Shown here: in pieces, positions 1 to 6,933 of the stretch
Numbering within the stretch: the stretch's first letter is position 1
Layout of the letters: each line of letters begins with the position of its first letter
Source of the DNA: Verrucomicrobium spinosum DSM 4136 = JCM 18804
GTDB taxonomy: Bacteria > Verrucomicrobiota > Verrucomicrobiia > Verrucomicrobiales > Verrucomicrobiaceae
DNA: 64,000 bases
Direction: 5' to 3'
Assembly (NCBI RefSeq): GCF_000172155.1
Contig: NZ_ABIZ01000001.1
Coordinates: 7,349,105-7,413,104, forward strand
Notes under the pieces: model-generated
Seen by the model: only the letters and a program-made list of their open reading frames with translations
What the model was told of the DNA's origin: nothing
Database searches by the model: none
Translations under genes and position numbers: made by a program

Positions 1-70
1 CGGAACTACCGTCTCCTGGAAGACCCGTCCTAAGACTCCTCGAACCCATCACCACCCACACCTCCACGCC

Positions 71-283
71 ATGTCAAAGCGCCCAGCCATGAACGTCACC
101 GAGGCTCTCGGTATCACCCTCGCCGTCGCCGAGACCGTCCTCAGCGACATGAATAAGGATTGCGAGCTTCGCCCCACGCTCCATCGGGCCATCAAACTCC
201 ACCGCGCCCGCTTCTACCGCATGAACGCCCGGCTCCAGTCCCGTCGCCGTCGTGATGCCTCCCGTCCCAAGTGCCTCCGCTAA
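71..283 (+). CDS. Small basic phage-type protein, unknown function
   Basis: This 70-residue protein has a Lys/Arg-rich C-terminal third (RRRRDASRPK) that could bind nucleic acid. I do not recognise the family. The ATG is preceded by CACGCC, a start context shared with several genes of the same run, and no Shine-Dalgarno sequence is seen. It is separated by 25 bases from the next gene. Its position upstream of the Gam-like gene places it in the early region of the element. That it is a real gene rests on the start context and the tight packing. Confidence 0.5.
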   Translation: MSKRPAMNVTEALGITLAVAETVLSDMNKDCELRPTLHRAIKLHRARFYRMNARLQSRRRRDASRPKCLR

Positions 284-308
284 CCCTCAGCCCATAGAAC
301 GCCACCCC

Positions 309-635
309 ATGCCCATCGAATACGACATCAATGAAATGCCCGGGGCTGAACAAGTCCTCAACGGCACCCGTACGCTGCTGCAATACTTGCACGGCTCCAA
401 GGTCACCGTCGCCACGGCCCTGGTGCTCGTGGCCCTGGCTCAGAACGTCCTGCGCATGAGTGAGGACCGCCTGCGTGAGGACCTCGGCATGAGTGAGGCC
501 GAGCTCAACGGCGTCCTGCAATCCCTGCACCGCCGCCAGCTCATCGTCTCCAGCAGGGGATCCCACATCATCACCGATGAAGGCCGAATCCGCGTCACCG
601 CCCTGATCCAGGCCGTCCTCATGACCGCCGAGTAA
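309..635 (+). CDS. Winged-helix-like small protein of the phage early region
   Basis: 108 residues from the ATG at 309 (MPIEYDINEM). An in-frame ATG at 252 overlaps the preceding gene and would add a low-complexity stretch, so it is less likely. The C-terminal two thirds read as a small helical DNA-binding fold: a helix (VLVALAQNVL), then helix-turn-helix-like 'LREDLGMSEAELNGVLQSLHRRQLI', then a short wing (SRGSHIITDEGR). This resembles MarR-type or other phage winged-helix proteins. The start has the AACGCCACCCC leader found at other genes of the element. The role may be regulation within the element; the DNA target is unknown. Confidence 0.6.
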   Translation: MPIEYDINEMPGAEQVLNGTRTLLQYLHGSKVTVATALVLVALAQNVLRMSEDRLREDLGMSEAELNGVLQSLHRRQLIVSSRGSHIITDEGRIRVTALIQAVLMTAE

Positions 636-668
636 CTCGCCACCACCAAACCCATACCACGCCACGCC

Positions 669-857
669 ATGACCCTCACCGAAATCCAAGTCGTTCAGAA
701 CCTCCTCTATTGGGCCAAGTTGACCTGCGAAGAGGTAGAGGCTCAAACCCGCAATCAGGACGAGCCACCCTCCTGGTTGCCCGAGCTGCGGGCAGCATGT
801 GATGCAGCGGAAACCGAGCAGTTCGAGGCTCTCGCACTGGACGGACAGCGCATCTAA
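669..857 (+). CDS. Small acidic phage-type protein, unknown function
   Basis: A 62-residue acidic protein, predicted mostly helical, with no recognised domain. Its ATG carries the strongest copy of the element's start leader (CCACGCCACGCC directly before ATG). It sits 33 bases after the winged-helix-like gene and 37 bases before the Gam-like gene. Small acidic proteins in this position of Mu-like early regions are common but poorly characterised, so no function is proposed. Confidence 0.5.
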   Translation: MTLTEIQVVQNLLYWAKLTCEEVEAQTRNQDEPPSWLPELRAACDAAETEQFEALALDGQRI

Positions 858-894
858 AACCCACCACCATTCACCCTATAACGCCACATACCAC

Positions 895-1503
895 ATGAGC
901 ACCCGCACCACATCCAAGCCCGTCACGATTCCCGCCCCGACCGAAGCCCAGGCCCGCGCCGCCCTGGCGACCTACATCGAGTCCCACCTCCAGGCCGAGG
1001 CCATCCACAACCAGGCCAAGCAGGAGATCGAGCGCATCAAGAAGGAGGCTGATGACAAGGCCCGCGCCTTCGAGGACACCAAGGCGCTTCAGGAAACCAC
1101 CCTGATGCGCTTCGCCGAGGCGCACCCCGAGCTCTTCCAGAAGCGCCAGAAGTCCGAGCTCTATGGCGGCCACAAGATCGGCTGGCAGATCTCGCCGCCC
1201 GCCGTGGTCCTCATGCGCGCCACGGGGGAGAAGAAGAAGCAGACCTGGGATGGCTTCGTGGACGCCTGCCGTCGCGCTGGCGGCTGGGCCATGGAGTTCA
1301 TCCGCACCAAGGAGGAGCCCGACAAGGAGTCCATCCTCGTCTCCCACCGCACGGCTGTGGAGCACTCGCAGCAGACTGGCGATGCCAGCAACACCACGGA
1401 GCTCACGGCCTATCTCGCCCGCCTCGGTGTCCAGGTCGCCCAGGAGGAGCGCTTCGTCATCGATCTCAACCTCCAGCCCGAGACCGTCCAGCAGACCGCC
1501 TGA
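895..1503 (+). CDS. Gam-like host-nuclease inhibitor (Mu Gam family)
   Basis: 202 residues from ATG 895 (MSTRTTSKPV). A longer in-frame reading starting at 799 would overlap the preceding gene. A long charged helical stretch (about residues 25-70, rich in E/K/A) precedes the segment ELYGGHKIGWQISPPAVVL, which matches the 'G..IGWR..P' region of Mu Gam. Gam-family proteins are Ku-like and bind DNA ends, protecting phage DNA from exonucleases. The C-terminal part ends with an EERFVIDLN-type tail similar to other Gam-like proteins. The start has an ACGCCAC leader 8 bases upstream. This is the best evidence that the run belongs to a Mu-like element. Confidence 0.8.
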   Translation: MSTRTTSKPVTIPAPTEAQARAALATYIESHLQAEAIHNQAKQEIERIKKEADDKARAFEDTKALQETTLMRFAEAHPELFQKRQKSELYGGHKIGWQISPPAVVLMRATGEKKKQTWDGFVDACRRAGGWAMEFIRTKEEPDKESILVSHRTAVEHSQQTGDASNTTELTAYLARLGVQVAQEERFVIDLNLQPETVQQTA

Positions 1504-1540
1504 TCACCCGCAACCTCAACGCACCCGCCTTGCAAGCCCT

Positions 1541-1987
1541 ATGAAAACACTGCTCTTGCTCGCTCTCATCGCCTTCGGTGGCGACAACGCAACCGGCACC
1601 ATGCCGCCAATGGATGTCGCAGAGGAACCCCTCTACGTCATCATGGACGCACCACCGCCCAACCTCAGCGCAGCCGCCGTGCCCCCTGAGGTCCCGCAGG
1701 CCGACAGCCTGTGGGAATGGCCCCGCCAGTTCTGCGGCCTCCTCTCCGAGGCTCCTGCGGGCATGACCTGGGGATTCATCGCCCTGGTTGTCTCCCACTG
1801 GGCCGCCCTTACGTGGGTGGTGACTTCTCGAACCCGTCTCCGCGCCCTCTATGACGGCCGTTCCGAGGTCCTTGAGGAGCAGCACCATCACCGTTGCACC
1901 GCTCCCTTGCGCCTCGTCGGCGGAGACGCTGAAAAGGCGGCTTGGGATCGTTTCGGCGGAAAAGTCAAAACCCCCAACGCCCTCTGA
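1541..1987 (+). CDS. Membrane protein with signal peptide, unknown function
   Basis: 148 residues from ATG 1541 (MKTLLLLALIAFGG). A short hydrophobic N-terminus looks like a signal peptide. A Pro-rich acidic stretch follows, then a membrane segment around residues 78-97 (GFIALVVSHWAALTWVVTS), then a basic, His-containing cytoplasmic-type tail (EEQHHHRC). Such small membrane proteins within phage early or lysis regions are sometimes holin-like or Rz-like, but no diagnostic motif is present and I leave the function open. A much longer reading of this frame beginning at 1163 is mostly Ser/Arg/Pro shadow of the Gam-like gene. Confidence 0.6.
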   Translation: MKTLLLLALIAFGGDNATGTMPPMDVAEEPLYVIMDAPPPNLSAAAVPPEVPQADSLWEWPRQFCGLLSEAPAGMTWGFIALVVSHWAALTWVVTSRTRLRALYDGRSEVLEEQHHHRCTAPLRLVGGDAEKAAWDRFGGKVKTPNAL

Positions 1988-1990
1988 TCT

Positions 1991-2179
1991 ATGACCAGCA
2001 AAGAAGCCTCTCTCGGAGCCATCCGCATCATGATCGAGCAAATGCCAAAAGCCCAGCAGAAGCGCATTCAAAAGGCAGCGGAGGACATCAAGGCCACCCT
2101 CAAAAAACACGGCCCCGATGGCCTCCGCGCCCTCGCCCTGGTCGGGGCAGAGCTCACCGAGCTGGAGATCCCCGGCTGA
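1991..2179 (+). CDS. Small helical phage-type protein, unknown
   Basis: 62 residues, highly charged and helical, starting 3 bases after the previous stop. That spacing suggests translational coupling; there is no independent start leader. The pattern of regularly spaced hydrophobics in the first 45 residues suggests an amphipathic helix or helical hairpin. No family recognised. Confidence 0.5.
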   Translation: MTSKEASLGAIRIMIEQMPKAQQKRIQKAAEDIKATLKKHGPDGLRALALVGAELTELEIPG

Positions 2180-2243
2180 CCCTTCACCGGAGCAGCTCCC
2201 CGGAGCTGCTCCATCACTCATTCACCACCACCAACGCCACGCC

Positions 2244-2468
2244 ATGCCACTTACCCTTACCTGGATCCCTGTCAGTGAATCCGTGCCGGACGACAACACC
2301 AGCGTCCTCGGCACCTCACCCCTGTGGGACTCAGAGCCCGTCTGGCCCTGCTACCTCGAAGAGGGGGACTGGTACAGCGTCGACGGCTCGCTCCTCTCCA
2401 GCCCCGACCTGCTGGCCGGCACACCGCCCACTCACTGGATGCACTTTCCTGAACCTCCCACCGCCTGA
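2244..2468 (+). CDS. DUF551 domain protein
   Basis: 74 residues from ATG 2244. The sequence follows the DUF551 pattern: an N-terminal W-I-P-V-S-E-x-V-P-D block, a V-L strand, Trp/Tyr-containing middle strands, and a C-terminal T-H-W-M-x-F-P-E-P-P. DUF551 is a small beta domain of unknown function found almost only in phages and prophages. The start carries the CAACGCCACGCC leader. A longer in-frame reading from 2118 overlaps the previous gene and lacks the DUF551 boundary. Confidence 0.85.
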   Translation: MPLTLTWIPVSESVPDDNTSVLGTSPLWDSEPVWPCYLEEGDWYSVDGSLLSSPDLLAGTPPTHWMHFPEPPTA

Positions 2469-2471
2469 GTT

Positions 2472-2933
2472 ATGCCCAAACCCATCCCCACGCTGAGCAA
2501 GCCTCTCAGCAATCTCCAAAAGGCCACACTCTCGCAGTGGGCCAAGAAGGGCTACACCCGCGCCAGGGATCTCGACCTCACTGACGAGAAGGAAGCCGAC
2601 TGGCGCGGCCAGGAGTCCATTGCCGCCTGTGGCCGCCGCATCAGCGAGGCCACCAACGGCGACTACCTCGTCTTGCTGGCCCATTTCAAGAACCTTGCAG
2701 GCGACAGCGGCGGTGCCTTCCAGGCCACCATGCGTGCCCAGAGCGACCCCAAGCGTCAAGCCCTTCACAAGCTCGACACCGAGCTCACCAAGGCCGGTCT
2801 CGACCGAGCCTATGCCGAGAAGATCTGCATGGACACCTACAAGTGCACCATCGCCCAGGCCACCGCCAAGCAGATCTGGAATCTCATGTACACCATCAGA
2901 AACAGGAGGAACTCCACCCATGGCCAAGCCTAA
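2472..2933 (+). CDS. Phage-type protein, unknown function
   Basis: 153 residues, starting 3 bases after the DUF551 stop. The C-terminal half (HKLDTELTKAGLDRAYAEKICMDTYKC...QIWNLMYTIRNRR) is helical and vaguely recalls C-terminal segments of phage proteins that follow the pattern 'lt..qA..li..l'. The similarity is too weak to name a family. The stop lies 14 bases inside the next gene, so the two are likely translated together. Confidence 0.6.
   Translation: MPKPIPTLSKPLSNLQKATLSQWAKKGYTRARDLDLTDEKEADWRGQESIAACGRRISEATNGDYLVLLAHFKNLAGDSGGAFQATMRAQSDPKRQALHKLDTELTKAGLDRAYAEKICMDTYKCTIAQATAKQIWNLMYTIRNRRNSTHGQA
2904..2909 (+). promoter_or_regulatory. Clear Shine-Dalgarno AGGAGG for the Cys-rich gene
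   Basis: AGGAGG lies 10 bases before the ATG at 2920, inside the 3' end of the preceding gene. It fixes the start of the Cys-rich protein. It stands out because nearly every other start in the window lacks such a sequence. Confidence 0.6.
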
Positions 2934-3378
2934 GCCTATCAAGCAGTACGACTGCATCCATTGGTTCTGCAATGGATGCAAGTCAGACCTCTACGTGCCC
3001 AAAGTCTTCCCAGATCACAAGCCGCCCGTGTGCTGCGGATCTCGGGCGGCCTTCCTGGGCCACGAGTTCACCGAGCCTCGGCAATGCCGCGTCTGCCACT
3101 GCACCGACATGGATTGCCACGGCTGCACCGACCGCACCGGCAAGGCATGCCATTGGGTCGCGGCAGATCTCTGCTCGGCTTGTGTGCTTTCGTTGGAGGG
3201 CACACGCACTGCCGACATGCTCGTCAACACCAGCGTCGACGACTGCCGTTCCAGCCTCGTCCACACCCACGACCCCGCCACCATCGTTGAGGCCATCCGC
3301 TTGGCCAACGCCAAAACCGCCAACCAGAAGAGCCGCATCAAGCTCCTGGAGGCAAAGCTCAAACAACTCCGCAAGTAG
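2920..3378 (+). CDS. Cysteine-rich zinc-binding phage protein
   Basis: 152 residues. Two Cys clusters are seen. The first is N-terminal (CNGCKS, then CCGS). The second is the central cluster C-R-V-C-H-C-T-D, C-H-G-C, C-H-W-V, D-L-C-S-A-C, a 'C..C.CTd..C......C.WV..dlCsaC' pattern I recall from proteins of Mu-like and other transposable phages. A zinc-binding fold is therefore likely. The last ~35 residues form a Lys-rich helix (KSRIKLLEAKLKQLRK), possibly a coiled coil. The strong AGGAGG at 2904 supports the start. The role is unknown; nucleic-acid binding is plausible. Confidence 0.75.
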   Translation: MAKPKPIKQYDCIHWFCNGCKSDLYVPKVFPDHKPPVCCGSRAAFLGHEFTEPRQCRVCHCTDMDCHGCTDRTGKACHWVAADLCSACVLSLEGTRTADMLVNTSVDDCRSSLVHTHDPATIVEAIRLANAKTANQKSRIKLLEAKLKQLRK

Positions 3379-3384
3379 ACCGCC

Positions 3385-3588
3385 ATGCCACACCGCGCCT
3401 ATACCAATCTCATGAGCACCGATTGCCTCGGCTGTGGTGGCTCCAAGAAACGCCGCATGAGCTTCTGTGCCCCGTGTTTTCGCTCACTGCCTCCAATGGC
3501 CAAGAACGCCCTCTATCGCAAAGACGGCTACCCTGAAACCTTCGAGACCACGCTCCGCTACCTCGAAAAGCAGAAAGGGAAAAACTGA
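3385..3588 (+). CDS. Small zinc-ribbon protein
   Basis: 67 residues from ATG 3385, with an alternative ATG at 3412 giving MSTDCLGCGG. A C-L-G-C and a C-A-P-C pair (residues ~14-17 and 28-31 of the long form) make a four-Cys zinc ribbon, followed by a Phe/Tyr-rich helix. It lies 6 bases after the Cys-rich gene. Together they give the element two consecutive small zinc proteins. Function unknown. Confidence 0.65.
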   Translation: MPHRAYTNLMSTDCLGCGGSKKRRMSFCAPCFRSLPPMAKNALYRKDGYPETFETTLRYLEKQKGKN

Positions 3589-3590
3589 CC

Positions 3591-3842
3591 ATGCCCCGTC
3601 CACCCCTAGAACCCATTCCGCTGGCCGAGGAGCTACGCCGGAATCGTGTCTCGCTCTACTGGGGCGACTTCCGTCTCCGCGTCGATGTCGATATCGCTGC
3701 TGCCCATGGTCACGTTCCAGCTGCGGACCTCACCTGGGACCAGGCTCTCACCGTCCTCCGTGCCCAGTACGCCCGGGCCGTTGAAGAGTTCGAGAAGGTG
3801 ACAGCAGCCAACCGCAAAGCCAAGGAGGCACTCAAGCCATGA
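3591..3842 (+). CDS. Small phage-type protein, unknown
   Basis: 83 residues, starting 2 bases after the previous stop and overlapping the next gene by 4 bases (ATGA). The C-terminal 35 residues are a charged helix (YARAVEEFEKVTAANRKAKEAL). No family recognised. Confidence 0.5.
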   Translation: MPRPPLEPIPLAEELRRNRVSLYWGDFRLRVDVDIAAAHGHVPAADLTWDQALTVLRAQYARAVEEFEKVTAANRKAKEALKP

Positions 3843-4210
3843 ATCGAATGTCCTTTGCCCTCACGACGCCACAGTTTAGGGCGCGTACCAAAGACGTCAC
3901 CCGCCGCCTCGGATGGCTTACCCTCAAGGCGGGTGATATCGTCATGGCCATCGAGAAGGGCATGGGTCTCAAAAAGGGCGAGAAACACGTGCAGCTCGGC
4001 CGGATCCAGATCGTCAGCGTCATCCGGGAACCACTCGACAAGCTGCGGACCCGACCGAACGAAACCGCCCGTGAAGGTTTCCCAGACATGACACCAGACG
4101 AGTTCATCGCCTTTTTCTGCAAGACCCACAAGGGCTGCCGGCCTCAAACCACCATCACCCGCATCGAGTTCGAATACCTCGACTCCTGCTTCAAATACCA
4201 CGACCTCTGA
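3839..4210 (+). CDS. ASCH-like domain phage protein
   Basis: 123 residues. The opening MNRMSFALTTPQFRARTKDVTRRLGW and the following LKAGD and KKGEK...LG.I.I.SV strands match a family of phage proteins with an ASCH/PUA-like RNA-binding beta barrel ('RTKTVTRR.GW..L..GD...av....G'). The C-terminal half holds the REGFPDMTPDEFIAFFC helix that follows the barrel, and a closing RIEFEY strand. ASCH domains are expected to bind RNA or modified bases; the role in phages is not established. The gene overlaps the previous one by 4 bases. Confidence 0.75.
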   Translation: MNRMSFALTTPQFRARTKDVTRRLGWLTLKAGDIVMAIEKGMGLKKGEKHVQLGRIQIVSVIREPLDKLRTRPNETAREGFPDMTPDEFIAFFCKTHKGCRPQTTITRIEFEYLDSCFKYHDL

Positions 4211-4211
4211 T

Positions 4212-4538
4212 ATGGACACCGCCATCGACTACTCAATCGAAACGTGGGAGAGCCTCCAGTCTCGCCTCAGTGAGCTGCGGTTGGCGGTCTATGAGGCGTG
4301 GAAACAACACGGCCCCGGCACGACCCGTCAGATCGCGGCCAAAGCCAACATGGATATCCTCACGTTTCGCCCCCGCACCACAGAATTGCTCCAGCTCGGC
4401 TTTATCACGATGTGGCACGGTGCGGGCGATCAGCGCGGCCGTGAGGGTGTCTATCGTGCGTACAGCTATCAAGAGGCGCTTGCACACTTTACGGAGCAAC
4501 AGCGCAAAGCCCTTGACCCACAGTTGACCTTGCTCTGA
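4212..4538 (+). CDS. Winged-helix DNA-binding protein
   Basis: 108 residues. The central region (YEAWKQHGPGTTRQIAAKANMDILTFRPRTTELLQLGFI) reads as helix, helix-turn-helix, then wing, as in phage winged-helix proteins that lack an effector domain. It starts one base after the ASCH-like stop, and its stop shares a base with the next ATG (TGATG), so translation is likely coupled across the three genes. It may be a regulator of the element. Confidence 0.7.
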   Translation: MDTAIDYSIETWESLQSRLSELRLAVYEAWKQHGPGTTRQIAAKANMDILTFRPRTTELLQLGFITMWHGAGDQRGREGVYRAYSYQEALAHFTEQQRKALDPQLTLL

Positions 4539-4813
4539 TGCCCGTCCCCGGATCACAGCTTGAATTTCAGTTTCCCACCATCGCCCTTCAGCGGAGCGAT
4601 GGTGCCTGGGTGATCAAGGCCGGAAAGCCCGTCCCCAAGCTGCCCCAGATCTCGGCCAAAGAGGCCGCCGTGATCCTGGGCTGCTCCCAGTTCAGCGTCT
4701 ACCGCTACGTGAAGGAAGGACTCCTCACAGCCAAGCAGACCAAGCCCAAGGCCCGCCTCCGCCTCGACCGCTCCGAGGTCGAAGCCCTCGCCACGAAGAC
4801 CACGGCGGAGTAA
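4538..4813 (+). CDS. Excisionase/MerR-type helix-turn-helix protein
   Basis: 91 residues. The segment from about residue 38 (ISAKEAAVILGCSQFSVYRYVKEGLL...KPKARLRLDRSEVEAL) is the standard HTH_17/excisionase arrangement: helix-turn-helix, 'Y.yvkeG.l' turn, basic wing, 'r.rseveal' helix. Such proteins act as DNA-bending recombination directionality factors or small regulators. It lies just before the methylase gene and about 1.4 kb from the presumed right end. Confidence 0.75.
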   Translation: MPVPGSQLEFQFPTIALQRSDGAWVIKAGKPVPKLPQISAKEAAVILGCSQFSVYRYVKEGLLTAKQTKPKARLRLDRSEVEALATKTTAE

Positions 4814-4860
4814 AGGTTTGGATATTGAACAGGTGGTATTGGTGTCAGTCAGTCGCTTCA

Positions 4861-5697
4861 ATGACGACTCCAAGAACCAAACCGCTCATCCGTTGGGCGG
4901 GCGGAAAATCCCGCTTGCTCAAGCACCTTTTACCACTGCCAGAGCACACCGCCTACGTCGAACCGTTCGCCGGTGGCCTCGCAGTACTCCTCGCAAAATC
5001 AAGGTCCACCGTCGAGGTGGTCAATGACCTGAATGGCGACTTGGTCACGCTATACCGCTGCGTCCAGTTCCACCCCGAGGCCCTGATCGGCGAGATCCAG
5101 TGGACGCTCAACGCCCGCCAGAATCTCAAGGACTTCATGGCCCAGCCAGGCCTCACGGATCTCCAGCGCTCGGCTCGCTGGCTCATCCGCAACAAGATCG
5201 GCTTCGGGACATCCATGACCAGCTACGGCGTTTCCCGCACCAGCGGCGGGGCCGCCACAGGATCCCGCGAAAACGTGCAGCAGGCCATCAGAGACCTCAG
5301 CGCCCGCCTGGACAAGGTCAGCGTCGAGAACCTGTCCTACGAGCGCATGCTACGCCTGTACGACGCCCCAGGCACCCTGTTCTTCATGGACCCGCCGTAC
5401 TATCAGTCCAAGGCCGACTGCTACGATGGGTGGAACGAGGCCCAGATGACCGAGTTCGCCACCCGGGTGCAGCAGCTCAAGGGCGACTGGATCGTCACCG
5501 TTGACGACTCCGACCTCAACCGCCGCCTCTTCCATGGCTGGCACACCACGGCCGTGAAGACACGTAACGGAGCGCTCAACCAGGCCCAGGCCAAAGGCAA
5601 GCAGACCTTTGGAGAGATCATCATCCGCAAGACGCCTGCACCTGCCACCTCGGAGCGCACCAAGTTGGTCCAGCTCGCCGCCGCCTGCACCGTGTAG
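4861..5697 (+). CDS. D12-class DNA adenine (N6) methyltransferase
   Basis: 278 residues from ATG 4861 (MTTPRTKPLI). The motif R-W-A-G-G-K at residues 11-16 and VEPFAGGLAVLL form the AdoMet-binding part. D177-P-P-Y-Y is the catalytic motif IV. The order is that of Dam-like D12 enzymes, which methylate adenine N6 (usually GATC; the specificity here is not visible). The position near the right end of a Mu-like element parallels the modification gene mom of phage Mu, so protection of element DNA is a reasonable role. The C-terminal 20 residues are not conserved-looking. A longer reading from a TTG at 4825 adds an unlikely WYWCQ segment. Confidence 0.88.
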   Translation: MTTPRTKPLIRWAGGKSRLLKHLLPLPEHTAYVEPFAGGLAVLLAKSRSTVEVVNDLNGDLVTLYRCVQFHPEALIGEIQWTLNARQNLKDFMAQPGLTDLQRSARWLIRNKIGFGTSMTSYGVSRTSGGAATGSRENVQQAIRDLSARLDKVSVENLSYERMLRLYDAPGTLFFMDPPYYQSKADCYDGWNEAQMTEFATRVQQLKGDWIVTVDDSDLNRRLFHGWHTTAVKTRNGALNQAQAKGKQTFGEIIIRKTPAPATSERTKLVQLAAACTV

Positions 5698-5710
5698 GCC
5701 CTCAATGCAC

Positions 5711-5762
5711 GGTCGCTGCAAGAGGCTTGCAAAGCCCATGCAGCGGCCCTTAGAATCGCCCC
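5711..5762. repeat. Imperfect ~50-base repeat, copy A, near element right end
   Basis: The stretch contains TCGCTGCA, TGCAAA and TAGAATCGCCCC in the same order and nearly the same spacing as a second copy at 6091-6139 (TCGCTGCA, TGCAAA, CAGAATTGCCCC). Copy A also holds an inverted pair CGCTGCA (5714-5720) / TGCAGCG (5739-5745). It directly precedes the start of the last gene of the element. Repeated sites near the end of a Mu-like element may be transposase-binding sites; that is inference. Confidence 0.5.
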
Positions 5763-6080
5763 ATGTCCACGCCATCCATCGCCACCTACATCGACGCCAA
5801 AATGGCCAGCACAATCATCAAGGCGGTGCAGGAGGCAGGGCTCACGGCCGCGCATGAAACGTTCGCGACCGCCGTCACCTGGCCGTTCGTCCCTCTTGAA
5901 CAAGCGCAGTATCCCATCACGGTCACACCCGAGGTGACCGCCGCCATGATCGAAGTGGCCACCGCAGGTCAGCTCTTCGCCTTCGCCATGTCAGGTGTGT
6001 CGGCCCAAGAAATCCAGACCCAGGCCGTCGAGTGGCAGGCCGATCTGAGTGGCCCCGGCACAGACACCGGGTGGCGCTGA
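5763..6080 (+). CDS. Last gene of the element, unknown function
   Basis: 105 residues, with no recognised domain; helical N-terminus, then mixed. It is flanked on both sides by the imperfect ~50-base repeats and starts after a GCCCC leader rather than a Shine-Dalgarno sequence. Terminal cargo-like genes of transposable phages are often host-interaction genes, but nothing in the sequence shows this. Confidence 0.5.
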   Translation: MSTPSIATYIDAKMASTIIKAVQEAGLTAAHETFATAVTWPFVPLEQAQYPITVTPEVTAAMIEVATAGQLFAFAMSGVSAQEIQTQAVEWQADLSGPGTDTGWR

Positions 6081-6090
6081 AAGTTTCTCA

Positions 6091-6139
6091 GATCGCTGCA
6101 ATTCCATGCAAACCGCCCCAAAGTTTCTCAGAATTGCCC
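6091..6139. repeat. Imperfect ~50-base repeat, copy B, plus a 13-base direct repeat
   Basis: This is the second copy of the repeat seen at 5711-5762. Interleaved with it, the 13-mer AAAGTTTCTCAGA occurs exactly at 6080-6092 and 6120-6132, 40 bases apart. The array lies 75-135 bases from the apparent right end of the element, where transposase-binding sites are expected in Mu-like elements. Confidence 0.55.
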
Positions 6140-6213
6140 CGGGCGGTCGTCCTCGCCGGATCGTGCTGATCTTCAGCGTTTTTCACCCTCTATCGGGGTT
6201 TTAGGGTCTCGTG

Positions 6214-6867
6214 CTAAACCTCTATAGCCAGATCGATGATTTGAAGCTTGGACTTTACAAGTGCCTCTGCCGCCATCTGAATGCGGACGCGGATCATTAG
6301 CTCATGTGGGCTCACCCCCAGCCGTTGACGCACGCGGCGGTGAAGAGTGCGTTCCGACATGGAGCACGCCCGCGCCAGCTCCGCTGTGCTCATGGCACGA
6401 TCCACGTTGTTTTTCAGATAGGTGAGGATCACTCCAACCTCCGAGTCCGGATGGGCACCAACGTTGCTGGCTTCCCGTTGGGTGATGCCCATCAACCCCA
6501 CGACTGAACCATCAAGGCCCACGAGAGGAATCTTGGTTGTCAGGTACCACTCATGGCGGTGTTGGTCGTCGGACCACATCTCCAACCGGTTCACGAGCGG
6601 CCTTCCGCTGGCAAACACCAGTTGGTCGTCCTCTCGAAACAAGTTTGAAGTCTGCGGATCAAAGAAATCCTCGTCCACCCTGCCCACGATTTCGGACTCC
6701 TGCTTGAGCCCAAGCCTGATCAGCATGCTGCTGCTCGCGGCCATCAGCCGGCTTTGACGATCTTTGGCAAAGTAATAGACCTCCGGCAGGTGCTCAAACA
6801 ACTGCCGCGCCGCCTGCCCGTCCGCGATGCTCGCGAAGAACCTGTATTGCAACGACTTTTCCATCAT
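6214..6867 (-). pseudogene. PAS-AraC regulator truncated at its 3' end by the mobile element
   Basis: 217 residues are left. The N-terminal ~110 residues are a PAS-like sensor (LPEVYYFAKDRQSRLMAASSS...). From about residue 150 an AraC-type DNA-binding domain follows: first helix-turn-helix 'STAELARACSMSERTLHRRVRQRLGVSP', then RIQMAAEAL...QIIDLAIEV and an abrupt stop. In the paralogue at 36228-36998 the same point continues for ~38 residues with the second helix-turn-helix (GFYDQSFFTRYFRRQTG). The break coincides with the edge of the phage-type gene run, so the missing part was probably separated by insertion. DNA binding is probably lost. Confidence 0.85.
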
Positions 6868-6933
6868 GGCGGATCAATCACATTGAATCGCAGTTTTGAG
6901 ACAAATCCAAGCGACCCAAGGGGGCTTATTTCT

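Larger units (their letters stand above)
1..6215 (+). mobile_element. Right part of a Mu-like transposable element (left end outside the window)
   Basis: All 16 genes here lie on the plus strand, mostly overlapping or within a few bases, and are typical phage accessory genes: Gam-like, DUF551, ASCH-like, small zinc-binding proteins, HTH proteins and a Dam-type methylase. The run stops at a repeat-rich terminus (5711-6139) and abuts an AraC-type gene on the other strand that breaks off inside its DNA-binding domain at 6214-6218. That placement suggests insertion into the gene. Transposase genes are not in the window and would be expected to the left. No capsid or tail gene is seen between the Gam gene and the right end. 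The exact end (about 6213-6218) and the element class are inferred. Confidence 0.65.
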
